Shown here piece after piece: positions 19,691-29,500 of a stretch of 64,000 nucleotides of DNA. The DNA is from Algoriphagus machipongonensis. Lineage in GTDB: Bacteria; Bacteroidota; Bacteroidia; Cytophagales; Cyclobacteriaceae. Where the stretch lies: NCBI RefSeq assembly GCF_000166275.1, contig NZ_CM001023.1:2855001-2919000 (forward strand), read 5' to 3'. Under the pieces are notes generated by a model. It was not told the origin of the DNA. It did no database searches and was given only the letters and a program-made list of their open reading frames with translations. Both the position numbers and the translations under genes were made by a program. Numbering within the stretch: position 1 is the first letter of the stretch; each line of letters starts with the position of its first letter.

Positions 19691-22600
19691 TTAATCAAAT
19701 AAGTCGTTTTTAACATCCCTAGCCAGTCCCTTAGCCATATTAACCACATCCAGATCAGGGTAGATCACTTCAATATCATCAAATGACATATCAAATGGTT
19801 CTCCTTCTCTATATTCCACAGGGAACACGATCCCAAACTGGATATCAGGACCCCATTCGTATGAGGCTAAATTATGCCTCCAAGTTTCCGAGACCGACAG
19901 GAATCCTACCCCCAAGCTTGCCCTAGCGAATGCATTTAATTCAAATGTGAATTTCGGATTCACAGTGATTCTACCTTCAGCATCTATAGCCAAGCCTGTT
20001 TGAGGACTCCAATTCACATCTACAGATGCTAATGCTTCTCCCTCTAAACCTAATTCACCTGCTAGTTCAATTCCACCTGTCAAGCTTGCTATTCCCGCAC
20101 TTACTCCAAGACTCAAGTCCCCGCGAAGTGTTAATCCGGCATCTGCAGGTATTCCAAATTCACCATGACCAGCAACCGTGGTTTCCTCTTCATGCTCAGG
20201 ATTATAAGTAATCTCAGCAGACATATTTCTCAATTCTCCCGGACCAAAACCTGCTGAGAAGTCAAGCCCTCCACCAATTTGCGCAACCAAGCCAATACTT
20301 CTAGGCCCAAGCGGAATAGCAAAAAGTGGGATTTCGATGGTTGGAACAGTGAATAGATTTCTATTGAATTCCCGTCTACTGAAGACCTCATAGCTATCGG
20401 CATCAAGTCTGGCAGTAACTTCAATCTCCCCTTCTGGTGTAAACTTCACTCCCGCTGTGGCTGCCAACCAAGGCGTCAACTGAAGGGTTAATGTTCCACC
20501 TCCATAAACACTAAAGTTTTCATCTGGCTCCCCAGTAGGCTCTCCATCCTCGCCAATTGCCCTATTGGTTGCTCCCACTTCTATCGTACCACTAAGCATT
20601 CCTCGCTCATAGGAAGCTCTACCTTCAAGGGTTATCACTCCGTTTTCATAGGTAACAGACAATGAAGAAGAAATGCCTGGAATATCGGGTTGAGCAGTAC
20701 CAGAAACAAATACACTGTACTCTTCATCACCCTGTGCTTTAGAAACCCGAGCTTCCACATTTCCTCCTGTGATCCCGGGTATATCGCTACTCAGATCAAA
20801 ATTACCGCCAATGGAAAAACCTTCCTCACCGTACTGAATAGACATTGAACCACGTTCAATACCGGGTATATCAAGCTCAGCTTCACCTGTGGCACTGAAG
20901 TTATTTTCGCTATAAGTAGCATTGATAGTGGCAGATTTCACTCCTCTGACCTTGCCTTCGGGAATCCCAATTTCCCCTCCTATGGTCCAGATATTATCCT
21001 TGTATTCTACATTAATTTCTGCTGGATCAAAAAGCTCAGAATCAAAGTTAAAGGCACCTTCCAGTTCGAAACCACCTCCCGTTGATGCAGAAGCACCAAT
21101 ATGTCCTTCACCTACTTGGTCGATACCAAAGTTTACTTGGCCTTGAATTACAAATCCGTTTTGGATCCCATAACCTAAAGTTAAGCTAACATCAGAAACT
21201 GAGAATGGTGCTGGCATGTCAAGATCACCACTGGAAAAGACCTTTTGTAACATGACATCATCTTCTGTGATAACGATTTCTACATTAGATCTTGAAATAA
21301 ATGGTACTGATGGTAATAAGGTCCCAGAACCGATTAATCCAGAATCAGTTATCATCAAATTGTCAATGGAAAATGGACTTAATAAATCAAATTCAGCATT
21401 GCTATTATTGAGGAAATTCTTTAAGTCTTGAGAATCTAAATAGCCAGCATAAGTAGTTCCTGGCATTTTATAAATAGGCCAGTTAAAAAATTCCGGTAAC
21501 ATTAGAATTCTTCGATCTCCTTTTCTGAATTTAAAGGGTTTTCCTCTTAGATGACCTTTTTGACCACTTTCAATTTGAGGATCAAATTGCATTGATTCTA
21601 CATTGAAAAATTTCCCATGCATGGTTAGACGGGGCCTAAACAAATTTGAAGAAGCAGCTTGGGTAATTAAATTTGGATCATTCCAGTCTAGTTTAGTTCG
21701 AGCATTAAGATTATCACCCCAGTAGAGGACATAACTTGAACTTGATCCAATTTGATTCTCTAAGTTAAGGCTAGCCGGATGAGGATCAAATGGCAACGAT
21801 GGGTTGGGATCTGGGTCCTGAAAATCATAAATGCTTATTGCTCTTCTACCCTTTTCTCTATCAAGTAATTTTTGAACATGATCGCCACTCTCAATTTTTC
21901 CCTTATCCCAAATTTTTATATTTGGTGGATCTTGTCCTTGACTGAAACTCCTGTAATGGATATCGTAATTTGGTTTGATGTTTCGGTCTATCGTTCTATT
22001 ATTAATTCTTGAAGTATTGACCCCTCTGGCATTTAGTGCATTTTTTAAATCTTCATCTGCTCCAATTAAGCTAATCAAAGTTCTATTTACGTTTCCCTTG
22101 ATAAGATTACCCGATTCACGGTTAGCTTCTTTTGATAATAAGTGAAGGTTATCTATACCACCGGCAGTCCTAACCCTTGGCCAGCCTTTTAATTGTAATT
22201 CTTGTTTGTGGTCAATTTGGTAAATTTCCTTTTCACCGCTTGGGTCATCCCAAAATGGAACTTTTAAATTTTCTGCCAATAAATTAGGATCACCATTTCT
22301 TTCAAATTTTTTGGTTCTTCCTCCTGATCTTACAGATGTTGTAATTCGATACAACTGATCATTTTGTAAACCTCCATTTAATAACTTTTCTGCTGCCCCA
22401 GTGCTAGCTATGGAATCCCATTCCCCAGCTTGATTGGGGTCGTTTTCCTCTTCTCTACCTCCTCCGCTGAATTCTCTAGCCCGAAAATTATTATCCCCAG
22501 ACATGAAGGTTTGTTTAAAACTTGGTATAGGAAGGTTATCAACATATATTTTTGGAGGGTTTGTGGTGAAATCGAAATTATCGCCTGATTGGGCAATTTC

Positions 22601-23377
22601 ATCTTCCTCTCCCTCCTTCTGCACCATCTTTCCTTGAATAGCCCCACTACTTCCCTGCTGTATGGTATGGGTCAGTTCATGAGCGAGAAGATTTTGACCC
22701 GCTGAACTTCCAGGATCGTACTTTCCCTCATTAAAATAAATATCATTTCCATGAGTAAATGCCTGCGCTCCCAGTTCTTGACTCATCTGTACGGCAGAGC
22801 TATCTGTATGAACTTTTACATCCGAAAAATCAGCCCCGAAGCCACTTTCCATTGAGCTTCTGATACTTTTATCCATCTCAGTGCCCCCAGTCCCTAATTT
22901 TATCTGACTCTCAAGTTGAGGTGAAACGCTACTTTCTTGATCTGATTTAGCTTGAAGACTTCCCGTATTGTTTTCATCTTCCTCATCCGATCCAGCAACC
23001 GAATTCATTTGAACTTCCTCATCCTCCTTCTTTTGGAGTTCTTCCTCCTCTTCTTTCTCTTGAACTTGCTCCTCTTCTACTTTAGCTTGAACAACAGGGG
23101 TTATGGTTTCGGCCAGGGGTTTTTGTTTGCCTTCTGTTTCTGAAGTCTCCTTTGTTTGAACATCTTCTTCTTGTTGGGATTGAACTTGATGATCTGCTTT
23201 AGAAACTGGGCTACCTCCATTCATTTCACCCACCACCTGCTCAGCCATTTGATCAGCTTCGAGTTCGTATTTATCTCCAGGTTGGCCCACATTCAACTTG
23301 GCCTGAAAAAAGTCATCAGGCTGCTTTTGGGCTGAAGCCCCATTATTGTCAGACGTCTTGGAGTTGAAAGACTTCAT
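19691..23377 (-). CDS. DUF4157 eCIS cargo candidate with HNH-like patch and long beta-repeat tail
   Basis: A 1228-residue protein with a modular plan. Residues 22-50 carry the leader motif shared with the neighbouring 498-residue protein (DDFFQAKLNVGQPGDKYE, then EADQMAEQVV). Residues 50-160 are acidic, Gln/Glu-rich and low complexity. Residues about 168-241 are the DUF4157 domain, including GFGADFSDVKVHTD and HELTH at 233-237. Residues about 385-425 contain 'YQIDHKQELQLKG' and 'IDNLHLLSKEANRESG', which resemble an HNH-type nuclease core (Asp389-His390, Asn410, Asn419). Residues about 690-1190 are repeated beta strands such as 'DIPGITGGNVEARVS' and 'DIPGISSSLSVTYENG'. DUF4157 proteins are known companions and cargo of eCIS. 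The nuclease assignment is tentative, and the beta tail is unidentified. Confidence 0.85.
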   Translation of the reverse strand: MKSFNSKTSDNNGASAQKQPDDFFQAKLNVGQPGDKYELEADQMAEQVVGEMNGGSPVSKADHQVQSQQEEDVQTKETSETEGKQKPLAETITPVVQAKVEEEQVQEKEEEEELQKKEDEEVQMNSVAGSDEEDENNTGSLQAKSDQESSVSPQLESQIKLGTGGTEMDKSIRSSMESGFGADFSDVKVHTDSSAVQMSQELGAQAFTHGNDIYFNEGKYDPGSSAGQNLLAHELTHTIQQGSSGAIQGKMVQKEGEEDEIAQSGDNFDFTTNPPKIYVDNLPIPSFKQTFMSGDNNFRAREFSGGGREEENDPNQAGEWDSIASTGAAEKLLNGGLQNDQLYRITTSVRSGGRTKKFERNGDPNLLAENLKVPFWDDPSGEKEIYQIDHKQELQLKGWPRVRTAGGIDNLHLLSKEANRESGNLIKGNVNRTLISLIGADEDLKNALNARGVNTSRINNRTIDRNIKPNYDIHYRSFSQGQDPPNIKIWDKGKIESGDHVQKLLDREKGRRAISIYDFQDPDPNPSLPFDPHPASLNLENQIGSSSSYVLYWGDNLNARTKLDWNDPNLITQAASSNLFRPRLTMHGKFFNVESMQFDPQIESGQKGHLRGKPFKFRKGDRRILMLPEFFNWPIYKMPGTTYAGYLDSQDLKNFLNNSNAEFDLLSPFSIDNLMITDSGLIGSGTLLPSVPFISRSNVEIVITEDDVMLQKVFSSGDLDMPAPFSVSDVSLTLGYGIQNGFVIQGQVNFGIDQVGEGHIGASASTGGGFELEGAFNFDSELFDPAEINVEYKDNIWTIGGEIGIPEGKVRGVKSATINATYSENNFSATGEAELDIPGIERGSMSIQYGEEGFSIGGNFDLSSDIPGITGGNVEARVSKAQGDEEYSVFVSGTAQPDIPGISSSLSVTYENGVITLEGRASYERGMLSGTIEVGATNRAIGEDGEPTGEPDENFSVYGGGTLTLQLTPWLAATAGVKFTPEGEIEVTARLDADSYEVFSRREFNRNLFTVPTIEIPLFAIPLGPRSIGLVAQIGGGLDFSAGFGPGELRNMSAEITYNPEHEEETTVAGHGEFGIPADAGLTLRGDLSLGVSAGIASLTGGIELAGELGLEGEALASVDVNWSPQTGLAIDAEGRITVNPKFTFELNAFARASLGVGFLSVSETWRHNLASYEWGPDIQFGIVFPVEYREGEPFDMSFDDIEVIYPDLDVVNMAKGLARDVKNDLFD
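22106..22213 (-). other. HNH-like nuclease patch within the large DUF4157 protein
   Basis: Encodes residues about 389-424: Asp389-His390 (QIDHKQEL), Asp409-Asn410 (IDNLHLL) and Asn419. The spacing of about 20 residues between the DH pair and the N, then 9 to the final N, fits the betabeta-alpha-metal pattern. Tentative, by eye only. Confidence 0.45.
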
Positions 23378-23413
23378 TTATTCCCTATCAATTTTTATAA
23401 ATTCATCTTGCTT

Positions 23414-24910
23414 TTAATTTCCCAACTTCATTAAATCGATAAAACTGAATACATCTACCTTATTGAGCTTTTTATCATTTAAGTTTTTCTTAATCTGATC
23501 AATTTGATCGGGATTGGTTTTATCTAGTTTTTGGTCTGCATCGGCCATACTATAGCTTGGGTGCCCTCCACCTCTCCACATCATATTATCTTTGTTTTGA
23601 ATATGATGTAATTTCTTGATCAAATTCCCCAGTAATCCAGCTTCATCCCTTTTTTCCATCAAATGTTTTAAGCCTGCTGTATGCCCCACCTCATGTGGAA
23701 TAGTATTTTTATCTGATCCAGAAATCATTCCTGGAGTGTGCTTTTCATTTAAATACACAATGGTTCCATAGAATGGTCCCCTTCCATAAGTACCCTTTAC
23801 TTTGGGATGGGAATCATCTAAAACCACCATTAAATGCTCCTCAAAAAAATTAAGGTCTGTCAACTTATTAATCACCCGAATATCTGCGCTGGTACTCACA
23901 TCATATAACACGTCGATTCCTAATAACTTCTTTCTTAATTTACCTTGATAACTATTCTCAATTTGGCTTTTCGCAGCACTGGCAAGCCCTGATGTGTTTA
24001 AGGCCGCATTCGAACTTTTATTAAGAACTGCAGCTTTAAATTTTAAATTTAAATCAGCCTTGATAGTCGTCCCGTCATAGGACTTATACGTTTCATTTTT
24101 AGCCCATTTTCTTTGCACTTTCCTTTGCACCATTCCTTTTTGTTGAATGGTATGAGTCAATTCGTGAGCTAACAGACGTTTCCCATTCTGGCTTTCTGGT
24201 TGATATTTACCAGAATTAAAATAGATATCATTTCCATGGGTAAAAGCTTGTGCATGGATTTGCTTACTCATATCATTCGCTCTGGCATCATGATGGATTC
24301 TTACCTGACTAAAATCAGCACCAAAACCACTTTCCATTTCATTTTTAATGGACTTATCTAATGCTTTCCCAGAACCTTTGCTTTGATTTAAGGTAGTTTC
24401 AATTGAATTAGCCCTTTTTTGGTGATTCAAATTGTTAGCCTCGGACTTTGTTTGAAGCGCCTCCTCTTCTTCCTCAGCTTGTACAGCTTCCTCCTCTTCT
24501 TGTGATTGTACAGCCTCCTCTTCTTCCTGAGACTGTATCGCTTCTTCCTCCTCTTGGGATTGAACAGCTTCCTCTTCCTCTTGAGACTGGACCACCTCTT
24601 CTTCTTCCTGAGCCTGAACTGGTTCCTCCTCCTTCATATCCTGCTTTTGAACTTTACTAATGGATTCAGAAATTGGTTTTTGCTGTACCTCCTCCTCCTC
24701 AGCCCCTTTGGATTGAATTGGGTCAGTGGAAGAAGTTTGATTTACCACCTTATCAGCCATGGCATCTGCTTCTTGCTCATACTTATCACCCGGCTTTCCA
24801 GTTTCAAGTTTTGCCTGTACGCCAAAAAAATCCTTTGATTGATCATCGGATTTCATTGAAACCTGATTATTACTTAATTCTGGCTTATGTTTTTTCTTCA
24901 ATTCTCTCAT
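23414..24910 (-). CDS. DUF4157 eCIS cargo candidate with C-terminal metzincin-type metalloprotease
   Basis: A 498-residue protein. Residues 27-56 hold the same leader motif as the neighbouring 1228-residue protein (KDFFGVQAKLETGKPGDKYE, then EADAMADKVV). Residues about 99-152 are six tandem copies of a nine-residue QSQEEEEAV-type repeat. The DUF4157 domain follows at about 183-257, with GFGADFSQVRIHHD and HELTH near 249-253. The C-terminal half holds HEVGHTAGLKH at 406-416, a zinc-binding HExxHxxGxxH motif, followed about 27 residues later by 'DNMMW', a plausible Met-turn. This is the pattern of metzincin proteases. Adjacent to the tape measure gene, it is an excellent candidate payload. Export and loading are inferred from family association. 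Confidence 0.88.
   Translation of the reverse strand: MRELKKKHKPELSNNQVSMKSDDQSKDFFGVQAKLETGKPGDKYEQEADAMADKVVNQTSSTDPIQSKGAEEEEVQQKPISESISKVQKQDMKEEEPVQAQEEEEVVQSQEEEEAVQSQEEEEAIQSQEEEEAVQSQEEEEAVQAEEEEEALQTKSEANNLNHQKRANSIETTLNQSKGSGKALDKSIKNEMESGFGADFSQVRIHHDARANDMSKQIHAQAFTHGNDIYFNSGKYQPESQNGKRLLAHELTHTIQQKGMVQRKVQRKWAKNETYKSYDGTTIKADLNLKFKAAVLNKSSNAALNTSGLASAAKSQIENSYQGKLRKKLLGIDVLYDVSTSADIRVINKLTDLNFFEEHLMVVLDDSHPKVKGTYGRGPFYGTIVYLNEKHTPGMISGSDKNTIPHEVGHTAGLKHLMEKRDEAGLLGNLIKKLHHIQNKDNMMWRGGGHPSYSMADADQKLDKTNPDQIDQIKKNLNDKKLNKVDVFSFIDLMKLGN
24452..24616 (-). repeat. Tandem 27-bp repeat encoding QSQEEEEAV-type units
   Basis: About six near-identical 27-bp units in the N-terminal part of the 498-residue DUF4157 gene, encoding QAQEEEEVV, QSQEEEEAV (three copies), QSQEEEEAI and QAEEEEEAL. 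The copies differ by single substitutions, so the array is old enough to have drifted but still in frame. Such arrays can expand or contract. Confidence 0.9.
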
Positions 24911-24959
24911 GACCCGCTGGATATACCCTTAAAAAACAATGCTGTGTTTTGGCTTTATT

Positions 24960-26573
24960 CTACCATTCCACAAATAACAATTCTTTCCGCCAAGGAAATT
25001 TCACCAAGCTAATGGACCATGGGACTTGATCTAGTAAAATGTCCTGAGCTTTTCTCTCAACCACCATTTTATGATGATTACCCTGGAGACTAATTTTTCC
25101 CCTTCTACACAGAAACTCTGATCTAAGTGTATCTGCGCTAGTACTTTTTAATGCTTTCCAGTGACCTAATACATCAGAAAGCAATTCTTCAGCAGCTTCC
25201 TTCATATCATCAGGTAAGACCACATTTCTTTCCAGAGGTTGATCAAAAGGAATATTGCAGCAATATTTTTCAAATAGCAACTCATGATCAAAAGCCTCTT
25301 CCTCCTTCGTTGCTAAAAAATGTAACAGATGAACAGCAGTGTTTTTATCTTTCAATCGATTATCCTCACCTATCAATCCAACATTCTTAAAAAATGGCTT
25401 AACGAAGGAATGAATCAAAACCAAACCAGCTTGACTTACGAGAATTCCTTCATCCAAAATTGAAGTTTCCTCATCTTGGTGATCATCATTAATTTCCTTT
25501 TGTGGTTCTTCTATTGTTGAATCTTTGGTTTTCCAAGCATCTAAAAGCGCTGTCTGATCATTTTTAGAAATAGTGGCTTTTTTCCATTTGCCATCTTTTC
25601 CAAGCAGGCTAAGCTTTTGATTGAAAACAGAAAAGGAATCTTCTACTGATTGATATTTTTCACCATGAAAATCCTTGGCAAATTGATGCATTTCATTCAG
25701 TAGGATCTGTATTTTCTGAAAATTATAAGGATCGTTTTGAACTGCCTTTTGCCAGAAAGAATTAACCTGAGTAATAAATTCTGTCTTATAGCTTTTATTG
25801 GAAAGGAGTTTCCAATTCAGTGTCCAAAATTCATTTTTCAATTTGTTTTCTGGTACTGATTTTATCCAGGATTTATAAATTTTGCTTTGCTTCAATCCGT
25901 TGGTAGTATTAGCAAGCTCCATAAATAAAATTGATAATTGTGCGTCAGAAAACTGCTTGATAAAGCGCGCCAAAACCTCTTTTTGTCCAGCAAGCTCGAT
26001 TAAATATTTCCTAAAAATCGGCTCCTCCAGAAGGTATTTAATGTCTTTTAAATTGTCCCATCCCTTGAAGAAATTAGTCTTTTCATTTTCTCCAATCCAC
26101 CAAGGAAGCCTTCCATTTTGAAGTACATATATGATAGTGTTAATCTCTCTTGAAGTACTAGAGTCGAGATTTAAACGCTCACTTTCTGTTAAACTTTGGT
26201 CAATAATAGATTTGGGAACAGCCCCTTCCTGGGCTTCCATCTCCACAACTTTACTCTCCAATTGTTTAAGCTGCTGCTCTAACTGAACTTTGAACTGATT
26301 TAATAAATGATCTAGCACCAGCTTATTTTTAGTTTTACCGAAGCTATCGATCAAATCTTTTTGGCTTTTTAGATCAATTTTTAAGGAGGGGATCTGTAAA
26401 TGCTTATTAGAAACTTTTTGACTGATCATTTCGAGGTACTCCTCCAGTACTGGGAATAACTCTCTCTCTAAAAATGAAGAAACATGATTTTTGATATGAA
26501 AAGCAGTTTCTTCATCTGAAGTATGGAATTCGACCATCACCTTGTTGACAATATGTTTCTTTACTTGTTCCAA
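24960..26573 (-). CDS. eCIS tape measure protein (Afp14-like)
   Basis: A 537-residue mostly helical protein. The N-terminus (VMVEFHTSDEETAFHIKNHV) and the C-terminal block with 'LVLIHSFVKPFFKNVGL', 'AVHLLHFLATKEEEAFDHEL' and the closing 'VPWSISLVKFPWRKELLFVEW' match the conserved ends of the contractile-injection-system tape-measure family. In Afp-type particles this protein sets the length of the tube. Its short length, compared with tape measures of long-tailed phages, predicts a short to medium particle. It follows the fibre-like gene with a 4-bp gap and precedes the first cargo candidate. Confidence 0.88.
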   Translation of the reverse strand: MEQVKKHIVNKVMVEFHTSDEETAFHIKNHVSSFLERELFPVLEEYLEMISQKVSNKHLQIPSLKIDLKSQKDLIDSFGKTKNKLVLDHLLNQFKVQLEQQLKQLESKVVEMEAQEGAVPKSIIDQSLTESERLNLDSSTSREINTIIYVLQNGRLPWWIGENEKTNFFKGWDNLKDIKYLLEEPIFRKYLIELAGQKEVLARFIKQFSDAQLSILFMELANTTNGLKQSKIYKSWIKSVPENKLKNEFWTLNWKLLSNKSYKTEFITQVNSFWQKAVQNDPYNFQKIQILLNEMHQFAKDFHGEKYQSVEDSFSVFNQKLSLLGKDGKWKKATISKNDQTALLDAWKTKDSTIEEPQKEINDDHQDEETSILDEGILVSQAGLVLIHSFVKPFFKNVGLIGEDNRLKDKNTAVHLLHFLATKEEEAFDHELLFEKYCCNIPFDQPLERNVVLPDDMKEAAEELLSDVLGHWKALKSTSADTLRSEFLCRRGKISLQGNHHKMVVERKAQDILLDQVPWSISLVKFPWRKELLFVEW

Positions 26574-26577
26574 GAAA

Positions 26578-29500
26578 TTATACCATTAAAGTCAATTGAT
26601 TTTGTAAGCCATTTTTCAGGTAAGGAACACTATCAAAAACTTCTAACAATTCTTCATAGATACCGGGGATTTCATCATTTACATCCCATTTGATACTTGA
26701 TCCCTGTAATTCTTTAAAGTCAGAGGTTATTCGGCTTACAATCGCATCAAACTGAAACTCAGCACCTCTTTCAATCAGGACTTCTTTGTCTTGACATCTA
26801 ATCAATGTATAGAATAATTGAACAAAGGTTTTGTACAGATCTTTCATTGGAAGTACTCCTGGTCCATTATTTGAATTCATCTCCATTATGTAAGAAATTA
26901 ATGGTGGATAATGATTCGAGAAAATCTGCATCAGTTGTTTATTCTGCTCATCCCCACCGGCTAAGTATAGACTTGAATTTTTGACTATTTCAGCGAAACC
27001 AATAATGTCAGCACCATTATCATTCTTAATTCCATTAATTGCCTGAGTGTAAGTTTGCTGTCCCCAGTCATCTATTTTTTCAAAATCCGGACTTTCCATG
27101 AACCTCGATATCCTCAAATTCTGATCTGAAAGCCATTTCTCACCTATATCTGTACATGTGTCGACTGAACCCGATTGTAAAATTATTATTGATACATTAG
27201 AACTTGCTTCTTCGCATAGATTGCTAAGTATAGCAAGAACGGAAACCTTTAATGAAGTTACTGAAGCAGGGAAAGTTTCGGTATAAGAGCTCTCTGAAGT
27301 ACCTGCTCGGTCCTTATCATTTATTGACCAGATATACTCTCTTACTGAAGAAGGTGGATTAGTAATAGTTAGGGTAACTGTTTTTGAATTATTTGTTGGG
27401 TTATTAACCGCTGAGGTTGTAAATGCAATCACTGGAGTTTGATACACTCTTACGATCAAGTCCGTTTCCTTACCATTTACCCTAAACCTTAAATCCTTTT
27501 CCAGATCTATATCTTCAATCAGGATTGGGTTAAATACAAATCCATTTCCATTTTCTCCGGGTTGAACTCCCGGACCAGTCACATTTCCGTCATCTGGAAC
27601 CACTCCAAATGCAACAGGTTCAGTACTTTGGTCCCTACAGAATTCATTTGGAGTTAAGGTTAGATCAACTTCCTCTTCCTGTTCCTCAAAAACAATTTCT
27701 CCAGTAACTCTATTTGGGCAAGCACCATTTTCAGGAGTAATAGTCAATGAAACTGAAATTTTATTTTCAGCATTTACAGGTAAAGAAAAAGTCTTTTTGG
27801 GTGCTACCTCAGTAGAAGAAGTACCATCTCCGAACTCCCATAAATACCCTGCATTATCAAATGAAGGAGAGGCAGAAAATTCAATGCTAGGATCACTTAC
27901 CGGGCCATCTGGTAGATTTAAGACAAATGTAGGAGCTTGTAAAACTGTTAACTTAGCATCTGTAGGTTCATCATTTACCAAGAATGATATAGCTTCTCCA
28001 AGCATCTCTTTAGGAAATGCTCCAGGATCAATGCTAATAGATCGACCTGAGATAATTACACCCGCCACATTATCTACCACTGTCACTTCTCCATCCACAG
28101 GTATCACCTCAAAGCTGATCTCCTCTTGCTCTAAACCTAGGCAATAGGTTTCGGTATTAAGGTTTAAGAAAATAACTGGACGCGGAACGATGAAGTTAAT
28201 TGGATTGCAATCTGAACAGCATCGATATGGGAGCATAAAATCTGCTATGACCGTTTTGTCTTTTAAATTACTCTTAAGATTCCTACTCTTCAATACATCT
28301 AAACCATGCAAACTAGATTTATCTCCTGATAGCTGTTTTCTAAAAATTTCAAGATCCTTTTCCAAGTTTTTAGGATCAGTAAAAAGATTCAACTCCTTAC
28401 TGATTTCATTCAAATCAATCGTCTTTGAAAAATCTCCATAACTATTTTCTGCAACACTTATTTCCTTAAACCCAGCAATTGAAATCCCTCTTTTACTCAC
28501 ACGGGTAGGTCGTGTGTAATAGACCATCACAAAAGTTCCTCCCTTACTTACTCCAGCTCTATGATCTAGACCAGGATGGTGTTCATGAAAGTTTGAAAAC
28601 TGTAATTGCTCAAGGATGTGTTTCTTTCTAGCTTCAATTTCTGCCTGAAGAATTTTCAGTTTATTTGCGGCACAACAAACAGATGTAAAATACAATGCGC
28701 GGGACTGCAGGCTACTTTTCAATCTATCATTGATAGAAAGTTTTTCCACTCGCTTGCTAAACTCGTCTAGTTTCTCACACAAACTTTCAATAGAAGTCTC
28801 ATATTCAACAATATAGCCACTATCTAATTCAAAAAGTCTTTCAGGTATATAGTTAGAGATATCGTAGGATGCAGCAATAATTTCTATGGGCTTGTCCACT
28901 AAAGCAACTTTTTCATCTTCTTGGATTTGAAAATCTTTTAGGTAATTAGCTACCTCTTTTTCTGCCTCAACTTTAATTTCATTGTACCCATAGTAAACTG
29001 GCATTTCAGCAGTGAAGACTGGTTGGAATACAAATCCAAGAGATTCCTCCTCTTCTTTCACATTTTTTATAACGCTTTCCCGAATGCTTTTACTATTCTC
29101 AGTTTTGTAATCCTGAGTGGACTCAAATAAGTAAGGATACAGTCTTTTAGCTTCTGCTAAAGTGATTTTCTGATTTTTTATCAAAATTGCCAATTGCTCC
29201 AAAGTCATGGTATCACTCTTTGAAGTTGGTTGATAAACCTTGGATGTTTCTTTAATTGAAGCTACTTCGGATTCAGATTCAGCTGCTGCATTTTCCTCTA
29301 AAAGTTCCTTGATTTTTAAGGAGGTGAAAAATGAGGTTATCTTCCCTGTAACACAACTGATCTCATCATTCCATGCATCAAGCAATACCATTAAATCTTC
29401 AAAGTGACACTTATAATCCTCCATTCTTATGGAATCCAATGCCTCATTTATGGAAACTGCTTTTACATCAAAATCCAGGTTGTACTTATAAACCAAATCC

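Noticed and set aside
24506..24838. Hydrophobic plus-strand open frame opposite the acidic repeat of the protease cargo gene
   Set aside because: It is the antisense reading of the QEEEE repeats (leucine/phenylalanine-rich by composition), with no start signal or family.
5741..27080. Identical octapeptide DDWGQQTY in SusC (about 5755) and in the 1443-residue eCIS protein (about 27055)
   Set aside because: The surrounding sequences are unrelated, so this looks like chance identity.
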